Assembly: GCA_947311845.1 (NCBI GenBank)
Contig: CAMZMU010000027.1
Coordinates: forward strand, 46,812,758 to 46,876,757
Length of the DNA stretch: 64,000 bases
Reading direction: 5' to 3'
Source of the DNA: Poa pratensis
Lineage: Eukaryota > Streptophyta > Magnoliopsida > Poales > Poaceae
Part shown: positions 1-11,340 of the stretch, piece by piece
Position numbering within the stretch: position 1 is the first letter of the stretch
How the letters are laid out: each line of letters opens with the position of its first letter
Notes under the pieces: generated by a model
Told to the model about the DNA's origin: nothing
The model's database searches: none
What the model saw: only the letters and a program-made list of their open reading frames with translations
Program-made: the position numbers and the translations under genes

Positions 1-687
1 ACATATTATTCTCGTACCAATATCATTCTCTTTTCTCATTCCGTATATATGTTGTCCCGTGATAAATCACGCTTGTGTCTGCCAGACGATTGGGTGACTA
101 CAATAATACTTGAGATGGCCTACAGGATGTATCTCTCCATCGTCTGGAGGAGTAAGTGCCATTCTTGAACAATCTCTGTTCCAATACATTATCCTAGTTC
201 AAGCCCAAAAGCCACCTATCATAGTCCCATGTTACTGCAAGACGTTTGATGGAAATCAAAACTCGAATGTCGAATAAGCGGTCACAAGATATTCTCATAG
301 CATAGGGACTAGCTAATGATAACTAAATAGATGATCAATCGCTATTTCATCGTTGACGATTTGTCTCATAGCAAGATCATACGGTGGGTCGTTTAGTGCG
401 ATTATCATTCTGATAATCCACTCCTATAGTTGAATGACTTATACAAAGTCCATGATCAGGAAAACATGATCATCGAGCAACAAGATAGGCTAGTCTTAGA
501 GACAAGACCAGGAACTCTTTTTCCGTTCATATCTCTACATGTGTATCGAAGGTTTTCCTCTTGTATACGTTGTATTTGCTATACAAGTACTCAATACAGT
601 TGTAGCATAAAGATACAAACATTAATAATAAACATGGAGATAAATAATAAACTTAATTATTATTGTCTCTAGGGCATATCTCCAACA
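1..687 (-). mobile_element. Partial Copia LTR (Angela/WIS/BARE-like), cut by the window edge
   Basis: Read on the minus strand, the sequence begins at 687 with TGTTGGAGATATGCCCTAGA, close to the conserved start of Angela/WIS/BARE-type Copia LTRs of Triticeae, and continues with an AT-rich LTR-like body to the left edge. Because the LTR start faces right, this is either the 5' LTR of a minus-strand element lying to the left or a solo LTR. The body is diverged from canonical Angela as I remember it, so the family name is approximate. Small ORFs here are not coding. Confidence 0.7.
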
Positions 688-3333
688 GTCTCCACCCCAG
701 TCCGGAGTCTCCGGTCCTTAGACGAAAAGATTCCGGTGTGACCTGCTGATGCATGTAAAATGAATACATGAACTTTGCACTATATTACTTGTATTCCAAT
801 CATATTTGCATCATATAAGGGTTATATCAATGGTTTATAATGATTTTTGGGAATATTATATTTATTTCCTATTTTTATGGAATTAACCCTGCGCAGGCAG
901 AAAACCCTATTTCTTTATTTTAATGTTTCAGGGACCCCAAACATCCTCCAAATGACTTGCAAATTTACGAGCATCAATTTTTGTAAGGAAGAAGACTTGA
1001 TAGCGAAGGAAGCAAACAAGCGGAGACCCGAGGGCCAAAATAGGTGGGCCCACGCGGCCCATGTAGCTGGGCGCATGGGACCCCTTCTTTTGGGCCTCGG
1101 AGCTCCGTTGTCGTTGATCTTTTCTCCACCGACCTCGTCTTGACCTAAAACACCTATATAAAAAGTCCCCCGACGTTCTCTGGAAGGAGCATCGCCAAAA
1201 CACAGAAACACCGAAACAGAGACCTGGAGCTGCAGATTGGAAGGGGAAAACTCCGGTGGGGCGCTACCGGCGTGGTCTCCATCTTCTCCAAAGACTTCTC
1301 CACCGTCTCCATGATGAAGAGGGAGTAGTCCACCTCTGGACTATGGGTTTGTGGAAGTAACTTATGTATATCTCCTCTCTTTGAGCTTCACTAATTAGCA
1401 CCGTATGAGCTGCTGAACATGATTACGGTCATCTATGTAATACCTATGTGGTGGATCTTTTTATGAGTTAATATATGTTTGAGATTGCAAATGTTTTGTT
1501 TCAGTTATAAATATAGATGCATATTATGTACCCCGTTCCTATTTACTTGTTTTGATCAGGCATGTTTATGAGAGCGTGTGTGGGGTGATGTGTGCATTAG
1601 TTGGAGTAACGAGGGGTGGCTAGTGCGGTGAACGATAGAGATAGTTCCGCGATCCACTTGGGTATGTTTACCTTACTTTGTTGCCTCACTAGGGATAAAG
1701 AAAAATACCTTGCTACAGGGTTGTGGGTGACCATGCCACTTCTTCGTGAGTAGATCTAGCATGTTCTTATTTTAACTTCATGCCATGATACTTAAAGCTA
1801 TACTCTGAGTCATCTTAATTACTGAGGTGTTATGATTTAGTTCGCATCTTGGTGGAGTATAAGTGAGACTAATAAACAAAAGGTCTCTATGTTAGGACGT
1901 GATGCCCATATAATTAGTAACTTGTCACTAAACTTTTGTGTTGCAATCTCATATGTCAACTCTAGTGTTCCATTGTCTACCACTTATTTAAAGAGAGACT
2001 GCATTTGTGAAACCATGAACCCCGCTCCATTTTTAATCATAAGAAATACATTTCCAACAACTTTTACCACTTTTCCATTTTCTGCCATTTTAAAATCCGA
2101 AAATACAAAAACACTTTTACATCTTGCATACATCGTATAAAACCCAAAAATATCATTTATCATTATAACCATCATCTTTGCATATTTATTTACCACCATT
2201 GCATGTTTATTTCTTGTTTGCATTGCATATTATCTTGATATCATTCTTACACCTTGTGCTTGACAACCAGGTGAGGTTGAGGACCAAAACATTTACTTTG
2301 TTTTGTAGGTAACCAAAATAAGGATAGGAAGATAAATCTTTCACTACCGATTCCCGAGAGTTCGATATTAAATCCTCGAGTCACCCTCATGGGGAAAACA
2401 CGTCTTCCACTTACTACACACTCTGTACTTGGAGTCTCAACCTAACCCATTTACTTTTCACGCAGGTAACTACGTGAAGGGCCATCACCTGTTCCAAGCG
2501 GCAAGTGGTTCAACCCCTGGACCTAGTTCGGAGACTTGTCAGAATCTGTCTAGAGTCTTCGGTCACTCAGACCGGAGTCTCCGGTGTGAAGTTATCTGCA
2601 ACGGCTATAATTTTGGGGAGGGGTATAAATACCCATACCCCTCCACCTACCTCAAGATAAGTAGCTCGTCCAGAATTTATTGCTTTTCATTGTTGCAAGA
2701 TAAAAACTCACCGATCTACCAATCCCTCCACCCAAACTCAATCATATATGAAAGATTGAAGGAGAAGGCCCTGCTCTACAACTTCATTGAAGCGTTCTTC
2801 ATTTCCCCCTCATTCACTTGAGGGATTTGAGCCTAGGTTTTCCACTAAGAAAGCTTAGGCATCTTGTTGTACTTACTTGGTTGCTACTTTTGAGTAGCGA
2901 AGTTGTGGTGCTTGGAAGCTCCCAATCCTTTTGTGGGTTGTGCTCCAAGCTTGTTGTAAGGGCTCCGAATTCCGACTTGAAGGATTCCGATAGTGGAAGG
3001 TGAACAGAGCTTTTGGGCAAGGTACATCGGAGAATAGGGTGAGGCCATTTGTGGCGTCTTGAGTTTGAAATTCACCCCCATCCAACGAGACCTACTCCAC
3101 TAAAAAGGCGGAACTCCAGAATGCATCCTTGTCTCTGCGTGCTTCGGCTACTCCTTACTCGTTATTTATTACGTGTATCTCTTCTTGTTTAGGCTTAACT
3201 TGTTATAGGTAAATTCACCTTAGTTGTATATCTATAGAATTTACCTTTCTGTCAAGCCTTAATCGAAAATGAATAATTAAATTTGGAGTAGCACCTATTC
3301 ACCCCCCTCCTAGGTGGCCATACGATCCTTTCA
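688..3333 (+). mobile_element. LTR remnant, split by an inserted LTR
   Basis: Positions 688-746 and 2488-3333 read as pieces of one LTR. Both contain CCGGAGTCTCCGGT-like palindromes. The right end (CACCCCCCTCCTAGG, then CCTTTCA at 3327-3333) resembles the 3' end of the complete solo LTR at 44595-47210 (CACCCCCCCTCTAGG, then CCTTTCA). A TATA-like GTATAAATA lies near 2623. The 5' end is lost under the Copia LTR at 1-687. The following gag remnant suggests this LTR inserted into an older Copia element. Family unknown. Confidence 0.5.
747..2487 (+). mobile_element. Probable solo LTR, about 1.74 kb
   Basis: The segment begins TGATGCATG and ends GCCATCA, giving 5-bp inverted termini TGATG/CATCA. 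It is flanked by CCTGC (742-746) and CCTGT (2488-2492), a 5-bp target duplication with one mismatch. A CTATATAAAAAG promoter-like site lies at about 1153. No gag or pol coding is present, so it is read as a solo LTR, probably Gypsy by length. The boundaries rest on termini plus the imperfect duplication only. Confidence 0.5.
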
Positions 3334-4005
3334 AACTCGACAATCCCTTTTATAATGTCCTCACTTCTTACACTTGTAACATTGCCAAGGACGGAACCAG
3401 GATTGAAATACAAGGGGGGCAAATTCATATAAAACAAGTTGGAGGGGGCCATATGGGTAAATTTGACCAAATTTGTAGTCGAATCTGCAAATTTACAGGG
3501 GGGCTTTTAGATATTCATATAAAACAAGTTGGAGGGGGCCAAGGCGACAACGATATCCTCAAGCTCGACAGTCTCCTTGTCGTACGTCAAAGAAGTGATC
3601 ATGCTCATAGGACGGTGGCAACGAGAAAGAAAAAGAACTGCTATATCCTGCTCGTCAATCTTCACACTCATACGTGCTAGATCCGTGACAATCTAATTAA
3701 AGGCATTCATGTGTTCCACAACTTCCGACTCCTCCTGCATTGACAACTTATATAAATTTTGCTTCAAATACACCTTGGTCGTCGCAGTCTTGGACATAAA
3801 CTGACTCTCCAACTTCTCCCAAATCTTTTGCGACACATTCTCATCCATCACATGATACATGACCTGATCCAAAAGACACCACAATTTAGGGAACAAGGTA
3901 ATGAATTCCTCAACATAGAAAAATTGTCGTGGCCTTCGCTTGGTTGGTTCTCCAAAATAGACTCTAGACGGCAGATAGCCTTGCGTGGAGGGGATGGCCT
4001 CATGA
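3334..4005 (-). pseudogene. Broken Copia gag fragment (UBN2-type domain and zinc knuckle)
   Basis: Minus-strand translation from about 3930 down to 3550 gives a Copia gag (UBN2/DUF4219-type) segment: DQVMYHVMDE, then SQKIWEKLESQFMSK, YLKQNLYKL and EHMNAFN, followed by a stop (3691-3693) and then TDLARMSVKIDEQDIAVLFL in the same register. Further left, at 3340-3390, is a CCHC zinc knuckle (CYKCKK-stop-GHYKRDC). Between them lies a roughly 150-bp foreign insertion. Stops in the reading frame show it is dead. The outer boundaries are uncertain. Confidence 0.7.
3391..3541. repeat. Insertion with a 28-bp direct repeat inside the gag remnant
   Basis: A segment starting GGACGGAACCAGGATTGAAA separates the zinc knuckle from the rest of the gag remnant. 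It contains ATTCATATAAAACAAGTTGG plus AGGGGGCC twice (about 3424-3451 and 3513-3540). The start resembles ends of small hAT-like elements (GGCGGAGCCAGGAT). No matching second terminus is seen, so it may be a truncated copy. Confidence 0.35.
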
Positions 4006-4009
4006 CCCC

Positions 4010-4250
4010 ATATGCCAGCTTTAGAAAAAGTGCTCAAGAAGACATCACTCACATGCTCTTTCAATATTGTAAGCGCATCTGGCCTAGTTTTGGTGGTTGA
4101 TTGCGTAACACGCTTCTTTTCGCCATGTCAATATCACCACTTCCCGTGCAAGCTATGGGCAAAATGCCCTGGAATGCCAAACAAAGGGATGTACGTTGTA
4201 GTCATTTTGGTGTGCTGGGAGATTTGGAAGGATCTAAACTCAAAGATTTC
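4010..4250 (+). pseudogene. LINE reverse-transcriptase tail fragment (zf-RVT end)
   Basis: Plus-strand reading in shifting frames gives DITHMLFQYCKRIWPSF and then VVILVCWEIWKDLNSKIS. These match the THLFF-C-(x)-IW and CWEIWKERN signatures at the C-terminal zinc-binding part of plant LINE ORF2. This older LINE tail is the target into which the larger LINE at 4251-10261 inserted. The target duplication falls in the codons for NSKIS. Confidence 0.5.
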
Positions 4251-4476
4251 CATCCGAGAGATTCCACACCAAATCCACCCGATACAATGAGAGATCTCAG
4301 CCTACAGAGTGAAGATGTTCCGATATCGCGATCACCGATTCCCCCCGGAAAGAAGGATCTAAACTCAAAGATTTCCATCCGAGAGATTCCACACCAAATC
4401 CACCCGATACAACGAGAGATCTCAGCCTACAGAGTGAAGATGTTCTGATATCGCGATCACCGATTCCCCCGGAAAG
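4228..4476 (+). repeat. 125-bp tandem duplication at the LINE 5' end
   Basis: Copies run 4228-4352 and 4353-4476, both starting AAGGATCTAAACTCAAAGAT and ending near CCCCCGGAAAG. They differ by one substitution pair and a one-base indel in a C run. The unit includes the LINE target-site duplication, so the duplication spans the insertion junction and probably arose at or after insertion. Confidence 0.85.
4236..4250 (+). repeat. LINE target-site duplication, left copy
   Basis: AAACTCAAAGATTTC here equals AAACTCAAAGATTTC at 10262-10276, directly after the poly(A) tract. This fixes the LINE at about 4251-10261. A further copy at 4361-4375 belongs to the tandem duplication. Confidence 0.85.
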
Positions 4477-4856
4477 AAAATCAGTAAGTTTTCCACACCA
4501 CACAGTCCAAATCTTCTCCCAGCGAAGTTCAGAGACAGACTGCGCGCAATCCTAGCGCGATCCCCAAATCCTCACAATTCCCTTGCCCACCTCCGATCCA
4601 AATTCACCAGCCTACTTCCAGATGTCCCGCCCACACCCTACCCTCGCCGCCCACCGCCAAGCCACACAGATTTCCCCCGCACCACGATCAATTCTCCAGG
4701 CGCCTTCCCCTGATGCCAATTTGCGCTGCATCCTCCCCACTACCAGTTTTTGTGCCCCAACGGATTTTGTTGTCCCCCTGTTCACGCCGGCGGAGACGCC
4801 CCGCGAGATTATGGCTGCCAGCTACGGGCAACAACGGTCCATTCTGACGTTTCCAG

Positions 4857-6068
4857 ATGCTTAGTCACGGCGGAGATTACGAGCATGTCACGCGTGGTGG
4901 CCCGTGGCGTTACGAGGGCGACGCCATACTCGTCCGCAAGCTCGACGGCAAGGAGGACCCCAACACGGTGCGCTTCGAGGACTTACCCATCTGGGCTCAG
5001 TTCAAGAACATCCCCTTCTACCTCCTGTCAAAGGAGCTAGCGAGGAAGCTGGGGAGAAGGCTTGGCCAATTCGTCTGCATCGACAACTACGCCAGGGGAG
5101 ACATCAACGACTAGATCATCCGCGCGGAAGTCATCCTCCCTGTTGCCCGCGCCCTGTAGCGCTGCGTGACACTGGAGGACGAGTTCACCGGCGATGAAGT
5201 GGTCATCGACGTCCTGTACGAGAGGCTACCTAGCTTCTGCCTCTGCTGCGGGGTTATCGGCCACCTGGAGGACACGTGCGATCTGCCCGCCACGCTCAGG
5301 AGGAGATACGACAAGAAAATCAGCGTGCAGGCGCTCGACATGGCGACTGCAGAGAGGTGGTACCTGCCTGAATCCATTATCACCAGTGGTAAGGCGCTCC
5401 AGATGGATATGCCATGGCGCAATGTCGCTGCTCTGGGCGCTAGGCGCACACAGTAACCAGAGAAGGTGCTGGCCATCGTCTCTAGTGTCGCGAACAAGGT
5501 TGCAAAACTCACCGTGTAGGAGAACGAGGGCGGAAGCAGCGGCGCCAAGGTCTTCGACAACAACAAGGCTGACAAGGACGAGGCCACCACCACGAACACG
5601 AGCATCTCCAACAATGACAAGATCGACACCGACATTGTCAAGAACGACACGGACTCCGACTTGCCCAAGATCATCTCCGACAATGCCAAGGCCGACAAGA
5701 ACATCCAGCTCACGGACTACAACGGCTCCAACAACACCAAGACCACTACACCGACACCCAGGATACTGTGGAAGAGGGTCCCCAGAGGGGACAATGAAGA
5801 TCAGATCATGGCAAGTGTTGCTGCTACAACAGGCAAACTAAAGGAGGTTGCTGGGTCGATGCTAGGCAAGAGGAATGAACCAACACAGATGCTGAAGAAG
5901 GACAGTGACACGTGCATGACAGAAACCAAGAAAAAGAAGGGGAGGACAGCCTGCGGCGCTGCGGCAAGCCGAGGTGGTTTAGGGCAAGAGGAAGCAAAGG
6001 AAGCAGCCAGTCCAGGGGCTACTGGCAAACTGACAGGCACGAGTGTTAGTGCCTGTCAGGAGCCATGA
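4857..6068 (+). pseudogene. LINE ORF1 (DUF4283-like, CCHC knuckle), with in-frame stops
   Basis: The frame starting at 4857 holds a DUF4283-like segment (LVRKLDGKEDPNTVRFEDLP, then IWAQFKNIPFYLL). It continues through stops at 5112-5114 and 5157-5159 to a CCHC knuckle (CLCCGVIGHLEDTC at about 5239-5280). Further stops lie at 5454-5456 and 5517-5519. A low-complexity Asn/Asp/Lys/Thr-rich tail follows to 6068. ORF1 proteins of this class bind the element RNA. The true start is upstream or lost, since the region before 4857 is in another frame. The stop overlaps the ORF2 start by four bases (ATGA). Confidence 0.75.
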
Positions 6069-9000
6069 TCGTCCTGGCCTGGAACTGTCGGGGCTTGGGC
6101 CTGGCCCGGACAGTTCAAGAACTGGTGCGACTCATTCGCATCTATAGGCCTAGTCTAGTGTTCATTAGTGAAACTAGGCAAAGAGATAAGATAATAAAAG
6201 AGTTGAGATGGAGGCTTGGCCTCAGGCACTGCATTACACAGGCTGGTAAAGGAAAGGGTGCTGTAATTGCGTTGTTTTGGGATAAAAGTGTTGAAATAAA
6301 AGTGTTGTCAGAGGGTCCGAGGTACTTTGACGTGTTAGTCCATGATATCCCCATTGGCCGCAAGTGGCGGGGAACCTTTGTGTATGGTGAACCTAAAGGA
6401 TCAGAAAGACACCACATGTGGTCTACTCTTCGCAGAATCAAACCAAATGCAAGCAAACCTTGGATGATGATTGGTGATTTCAATGAGACAAAATGGCAGC
6501 ATGAACACTTCTCTGAATCAAAAAGGTCAGAAAGAAGAATGTCTGATTTCAGAGCCATGCTCTCCTTCTGCAACCTCAATGATATCAGCTTCAGTGGCAC
6601 CCCCTGGACATATGACAACAAACAGAAGGGCAGCGGAATGTAAGAGCTCGCATTGACAGAGCTGTGGCCACGCACAGCTGGACAGACTTATATCCAAATG
6701 CCAAGCTCACCCATGCTATCTCCTCTAGGTCGGACCACCTGCCTTTGGTTCTGGACCTTGATAAACAGCTGAACAAACAGAAACAAAACACCTTCAGGTA
6801 TGAATATATGTGGGAACGTGATTAGTCTCTGCCGGTCGCTGTGGAGGAGGCTTGGAATAGCTCCCCCAGCTGCTCCACCCTCTCTGACCTTGTTAACAAA
6901 CTTAAGTTGACAAGCAACCACCTAACTGAATGGAGCAGAGAGAATTTCAGTCATGTCACTACTGAAATCAGCAAGAAGAAGAAGCTCAGTAAGCTTTGGG
7001 CTAGCACTAGAACTAGCAGGAATGAGGAGGAAGCCCACAGAACCAGGGTCGAGCTGGATGAACTTCTCCATAGGGAGGAGATGATGTGGAAGCAACGTTC
7101 TAGAATCAACTGGCTGAATGAAGGGGACAGAAACACCAAGTTCTTCCATAGGAAAGCTAATTGGAGACACACAAAGAATAACATTAAAAGAATCAGAGAA
7201 CTGAATGGTGATTGGACTGATGACCTGGAGGAAATTAAAACCCTGGCTACAGATTTTTCAAGAACTTGTACACCAGGGACTCTACTATTTTTCCTGACGA
7301 CATCCTTGAGCTGCTACATCCCCAAATCTCTTTGGATATGAATGATACCTTGTGCAAAGAGTTCACCGAGGTGGAGATCAGCGATGCCCCATTCCAAATT
7401 GGACCCCTGAAAGCTCCAGGTCCAGATGGTATGCCCGGGAGGTTCTTTCAATGCAACTGGGCAACTGTTAAGCAGGAGGTGATTCAGGCTGTGAGGGTTT
7501 TTTTCGCCAATGGGTTTGTACCTGAAGGCCTCAATGACACGGTTAGTGTCCTAATTCCCAAGGGCAACAATGCCGAGAACCTGGCTGACTTTCGCCCCAT
7601 CAGTCTCTGCAACGTCATTTACAATATTATCTCCAAATGCCTTGTCAATCGCTTGAGGCCGCTGCTGGATAATCTCATCTCTGAAACCCAGAGTGCCTTC
7701 ATCCCTGGCAGGATGATAACAGATAACGTCGTCATTGCGTTCGAGTGTTTTCACAAGATCCAAAGGAGCAAGAACCCGAGAGATACACACTGTGCTTACA
7801 AGCTGGACCTCTCTAAGGCGTACGACAGAGTTGACTGGAATTTCCTAGAAAAAACACTCCTTAAAATAGGGTTCTGCAAGAAGTGGACTGATTGGGTAAT
7901 GACTTGTGTTCGATCTATTCGGTTTTCAGTCAGAATCAACGGCTAGAACCTGGATCCTTTCACTTCCCTCTCGGGGTCTCAGACAGGGAGACCCGCTGAG
8001 TCCTTACCTCTTCCGGTTTGTTGGTGAGGTTCTTTCTTGTGCCCACAAAAGGAAAATGATGTTGGTAGAATCACCCCTCTCAAAGTGGCTCGTGGAGCCC
8101 TGGTATCTCTAGCCTGCTGTTCGCTGATGACAACCTCCTCTTCTTCAAAGCTAATACAGAGGAGGCCAGAGCAACTGACAGCGCTCTGAAGCTTTTTCAG
8201 AGGTGCACGGGTCAGCTCCTTAGCCCTAGCAAATGCTCTGTTTTGTTCAGTGCTGCTTGTCCTCAGCAAACTCAGCAAGAGATCAAATCTATTCTTGTTG
8301 TTAGCTCCAGCACTTTTGAGGACAAATATCTTGGCCTCCCTGTTCCTGAAGGCGGATGAAAAATGGTTGTTTCCAGCCGATCATGAAGAGGTTTACCAAG
8401 AGGCTTAAAGTTTGGAATGAGATATTTATGTCTCACGCTGCGAAGGGTACACTTGTTAAATCTGTTGCTCAATCACTTCCTGGTTATATGATGGGGGTTT
8501 TCAAAATGTCTGCGGGCTTCTGTGATCAATATGAAAAACTGATTCGTGACTTTTGGTGGGGTGACGAGCAAAATAAACGGAAGGTGCATTGGACTGCCTG
8601 GGACAACCTGATCAAACCAAAGGGAAGAGGCGGCCTGGGCTTCAGAGATATGCAACTCTTTAACCAAAGCCTCCTTGCTAGACAGGCCTGGCGTCTGATC
8701 CAAAAGCCAGACAACCTATGTGCCAGGGTGCTCAAGGCTCGCTACTACCCATATGGTAACATTTTGGATAAAGTGTTTGCCAATGATCCGTCTCCTGTCT
8801 GGAAAGGGATCGAGTTTGGGCTTGACCTTCTTAAGAAGGGCATTATCAACAGAATTGGCGATGGCAGAGGGACTCAGATCTTCCGGGATCAATGGATTCC
8901 GAGAGACAGTGGGCTGCATATCACCGCTGCAAAGAAGAGGTCATGTTTAAGATGGGTGAACCAACTGATCAACACTGAAACGCAGAGCTGGAACATAGAC

Positions 9001-10233
9001 CTCCTAACCAACTCTTCTTTGACCATGACAGCCAAGCCATCCTTCAGATCAAACTCCCGATCCAGAATTGCAGTGACCGTATTGCTTGGCATTACGAGCG
9101 AAATGGCATCTTCTCTGTCAGAAGTGCCTATCGACTTGCCCTGACATTGAAACACCAGAACCGAGACGGTTCAGCTAGCAGTCTAGTCCCAAGCGGTAAC
9201 ATATCGATCTGGAACAATATCTGGAAAGCTAAGATCCAACCAAAAATCAGAGTCTTTGACTGGAGAACAGCTACAGATACGCTTGCTACTAAGAGCAACA
9301 AGTGGAGGAGGAGTCTGGAAATTGACTCCCGCTGCTCGGTTTGTGGTAATGGCAACGAGGATGCTTATCACGCGACTGTTGTTTGCACAAAAGCTGCTGC
9401 CTTGAGAGATGCCATGCGTAAACACTGGGTCCTCCCCACGAAAGCATGTTCACGTACACATGCAGAGATTGGCTCCAACTTCTGTTAATAGCCGTGATGA
9501 TCAAACAAAATCCAGAGTGCTGCTCTTGCTTTGGAGAGCCTGGCATCTAAGGAATGATATCGTCCATAACGATGGTAAAGAAACGATTGCCCACTCCACT
9601 GCTTTCCTGGTTGCCTACGACACGCCGTTTGAGCAAATTCGGATGCCTAGTGTGAATGACAAAGGAAAAAGGCCCATTGATGCCAGCTTTGCTTGTCCCT
9701 CGCATGATTGCTCTGTTACAATGGCTGCTGGTTGGGTCGCCCCTCCTCATGGGTGGATCAAGCTCAACACTGACGGATCGTTCATAGGCAGGGATAGAAT
9801 TGGGGGTGCAGGTGCTGTTGCCAGAAACCACCTGGGCCAGGTCGTTGCCGCCGCTTGCTACACCATTCTGCTGTGCGAGGACGCTGAAGAAGCTGAAGCT
9901 AAAGCGGCGCTCCTGGGCATCAAGTTGGTCGCTAACATAGGCTACGACAAAATCATCCTCGAACTGGACTGCTCCTCGGTGGTTTCTGCTTTGTTATCTG
10001 CTACGCCTGATAGATCAAAGCTCTGGGCAACTCATGAGGACACGAAGGAAAGTTTGAAGATTTTCCAAACTGTTCAGATCCAACACATCAAAAGGGAGAG
10101 CAACAAGGTCGCTGATGGACATGCAAAGGCTGCCTTATCACGGGGCTCCTGCACTTGGACTACATCGACCCCGGACTTCATCAAGCATCTCGTGGCGAAC
10201 GACTCATCATTGTTTGCTCCTACGATGATATAA
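6065..10233 (+). pseudogene. LINE ORF2: endonuclease, reverse transcriptase, RNase H; frameshifted
   Basis: Domains in order. An apurinic-type endonuclease from 6065 (MIVLAWNCRGLGLARTVQEL; MIGDFNE near 6470). The linker WLNEGDRNTKFFH near 7110. Reverse transcriptase from about 7400 (LKAPGPDGMPGRFF, FRPISLCN, SAFIPGRMITDNVV, KLDLSKAYDRVDW), then GLRQGDPLSPYLF near 7970 and the catalytic FADD at 8120-8131. A zf-RVT region follows at about 9190-9480. RNase H runs from about 9750 (WIKLNTDGS; EAEAK; ELDCSSVV; ESNKVADGHAK). Frame changes occur near 6637, 7260, 7945, 8100, 8340, 9140 and 9480, and a TAG falls at about 6823. Catalytic motifs are preserved, which suggests moderate age. Confidence 0.9.
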
Positions 10234-10472
10234 GCTCTCCTTTTTTTTCTCAAAAAAAAAAAAACTCAAAGATTTCAATAACAAGGCGTCAGGCGTTGAT
10301 ACATGATGTTTCCTTGAACGATGAGGAAAATGATAAATTGATATGCACTATTGGGAAAGACATTTACTGGCCTAGTCTGATGTATCAACATAATTTCAAG
10401 CATGTTGTCACTCATGCCTCCGCTTGTTGGGCATGGATGAGCAAATGCCAGTCCAAAAACAACTTTTTTGTA

Positions 10473-10596
10473 CTCCCTCCGTCTATAAAAAAATGTCCCA
10501 ACTTTGTCCAAACATGAATGTACCTACACACTAAAATATATTTAAATACATGCATGCTTGAACAAAGTTGTGATATACTTTTTTGGATGGGGTGAG
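10473..10596. mobile_element. Stowaway-type MITE, 124 bp
   Basis: Starts CTCCCTCCGTCTATAAAAAA and ends TTTTGGATGGGGTGAG, with imperfect inverted termini and TA on both sides (10471-10472 and 10597-10598). This is the Tc1/mariner MITE signature of grasses. Confidence 0.8.
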
Positions 10597-10698
10597 TATG
10601 GCTTGTACTTCATGGCGTGATTAATACCAAGAAAATCTTCCTTAGACGACATTGGCACATCAGAGAAAACCATAAGTGTGTTTTATGTCCTTCACGTC

Positions 10699-10928
10699 AG
10701 GCTGGACACAATGAGGAGTAACTTAGACTAGTAACATGCACCTCCATAGTGGGGAGTAATATGTGTGTAGTGTCATATTTAATATGTTACACACTCATCT
10801 TGTTTTGAAATATGTGATGTTACGGTAACATAGCTAGTTACCACAACCATCTCTCTCCTCATTAATTACCCGCCACGTCAGATTTTTTGCCTATGTGGCA
10901 ATGATGTTACTCTCATTGGGACTAGTCT
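10699..10928. mobile_element. Probable MITE with AGGCTGGACACAATGAG-like termini
   Basis: The left end AGGCTGGACACAATGAGGAG and the reverse complement of the right end (AGACTAGTCCCAATGAGAGT) align with few mismatches, both followed by AAC. The interior has ACTAGTAACATGC and CACGTCAGATTTTTTGCC motifs that recur in grass MITEs. No clean target duplication is seen, so superfamily and exact ends are unsettled. Confidence 0.45.
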
Positions 10929-11340
10929 CAGCTTGAAACCTGTTTTTTAATTGCACATTTAGTAGATTGATTGACATCCAGGGAATACCAATCAGACTCT
11001 GGTTCGTGCTGAGAATGAGTTTAAAGTCGCCGGCTGTGGACCAAGGGCCGCTAACCCATGCCCAATCCGCTAATCGTTAACAACACTTGTATTATTTGTG
11101 TATTTATATAGATTATTAATAGATACAGAGTAGATCACTTGACTTTGTACCGATTTCTGCAGGCGGGCAAATAAACGCACACAAGAAAAAATATAATACG
11201 ATAAAAGGTATATGTCGATAAAAATGAACAAATACACACACACATCCACCCAAAAGGACGAGTATTTGAGTGCTGGCCTCTCCGTGAGCATTATCCACTT
11301 GGCAGCTGAACTGGTAGGAGAGAACGCTTTGTTTCCGCGA

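Larger units (their letters stand above)
4251..10261 (+). mobile_element. Nearly full-length LINE retrotransposon, inactivated
   Basis: A non-LTR retrotransposon with a 5' leader, ORF1, ORF2 (endonuclease, reverse transcriptase, zf-RVT, RNase H) and a terminal poly(A) run at 10252-10264, bounded by a 15-bp target duplication. ORF1 and ORF2 overlap at ATGA (6065-6068). Both ORFs carry stops and frameshifts, so it cannot move by itself. The RNase H at the C-terminus fits the plant L1-like LINE group. Confidence 0.92.

Noticed and set aside
10390..10445. Integrase-like reading (DIYWPSL...HVVTHASAC)
   Set aside because: Short, no spacing support for a zinc-binding HHCC motif and no retroelement context.
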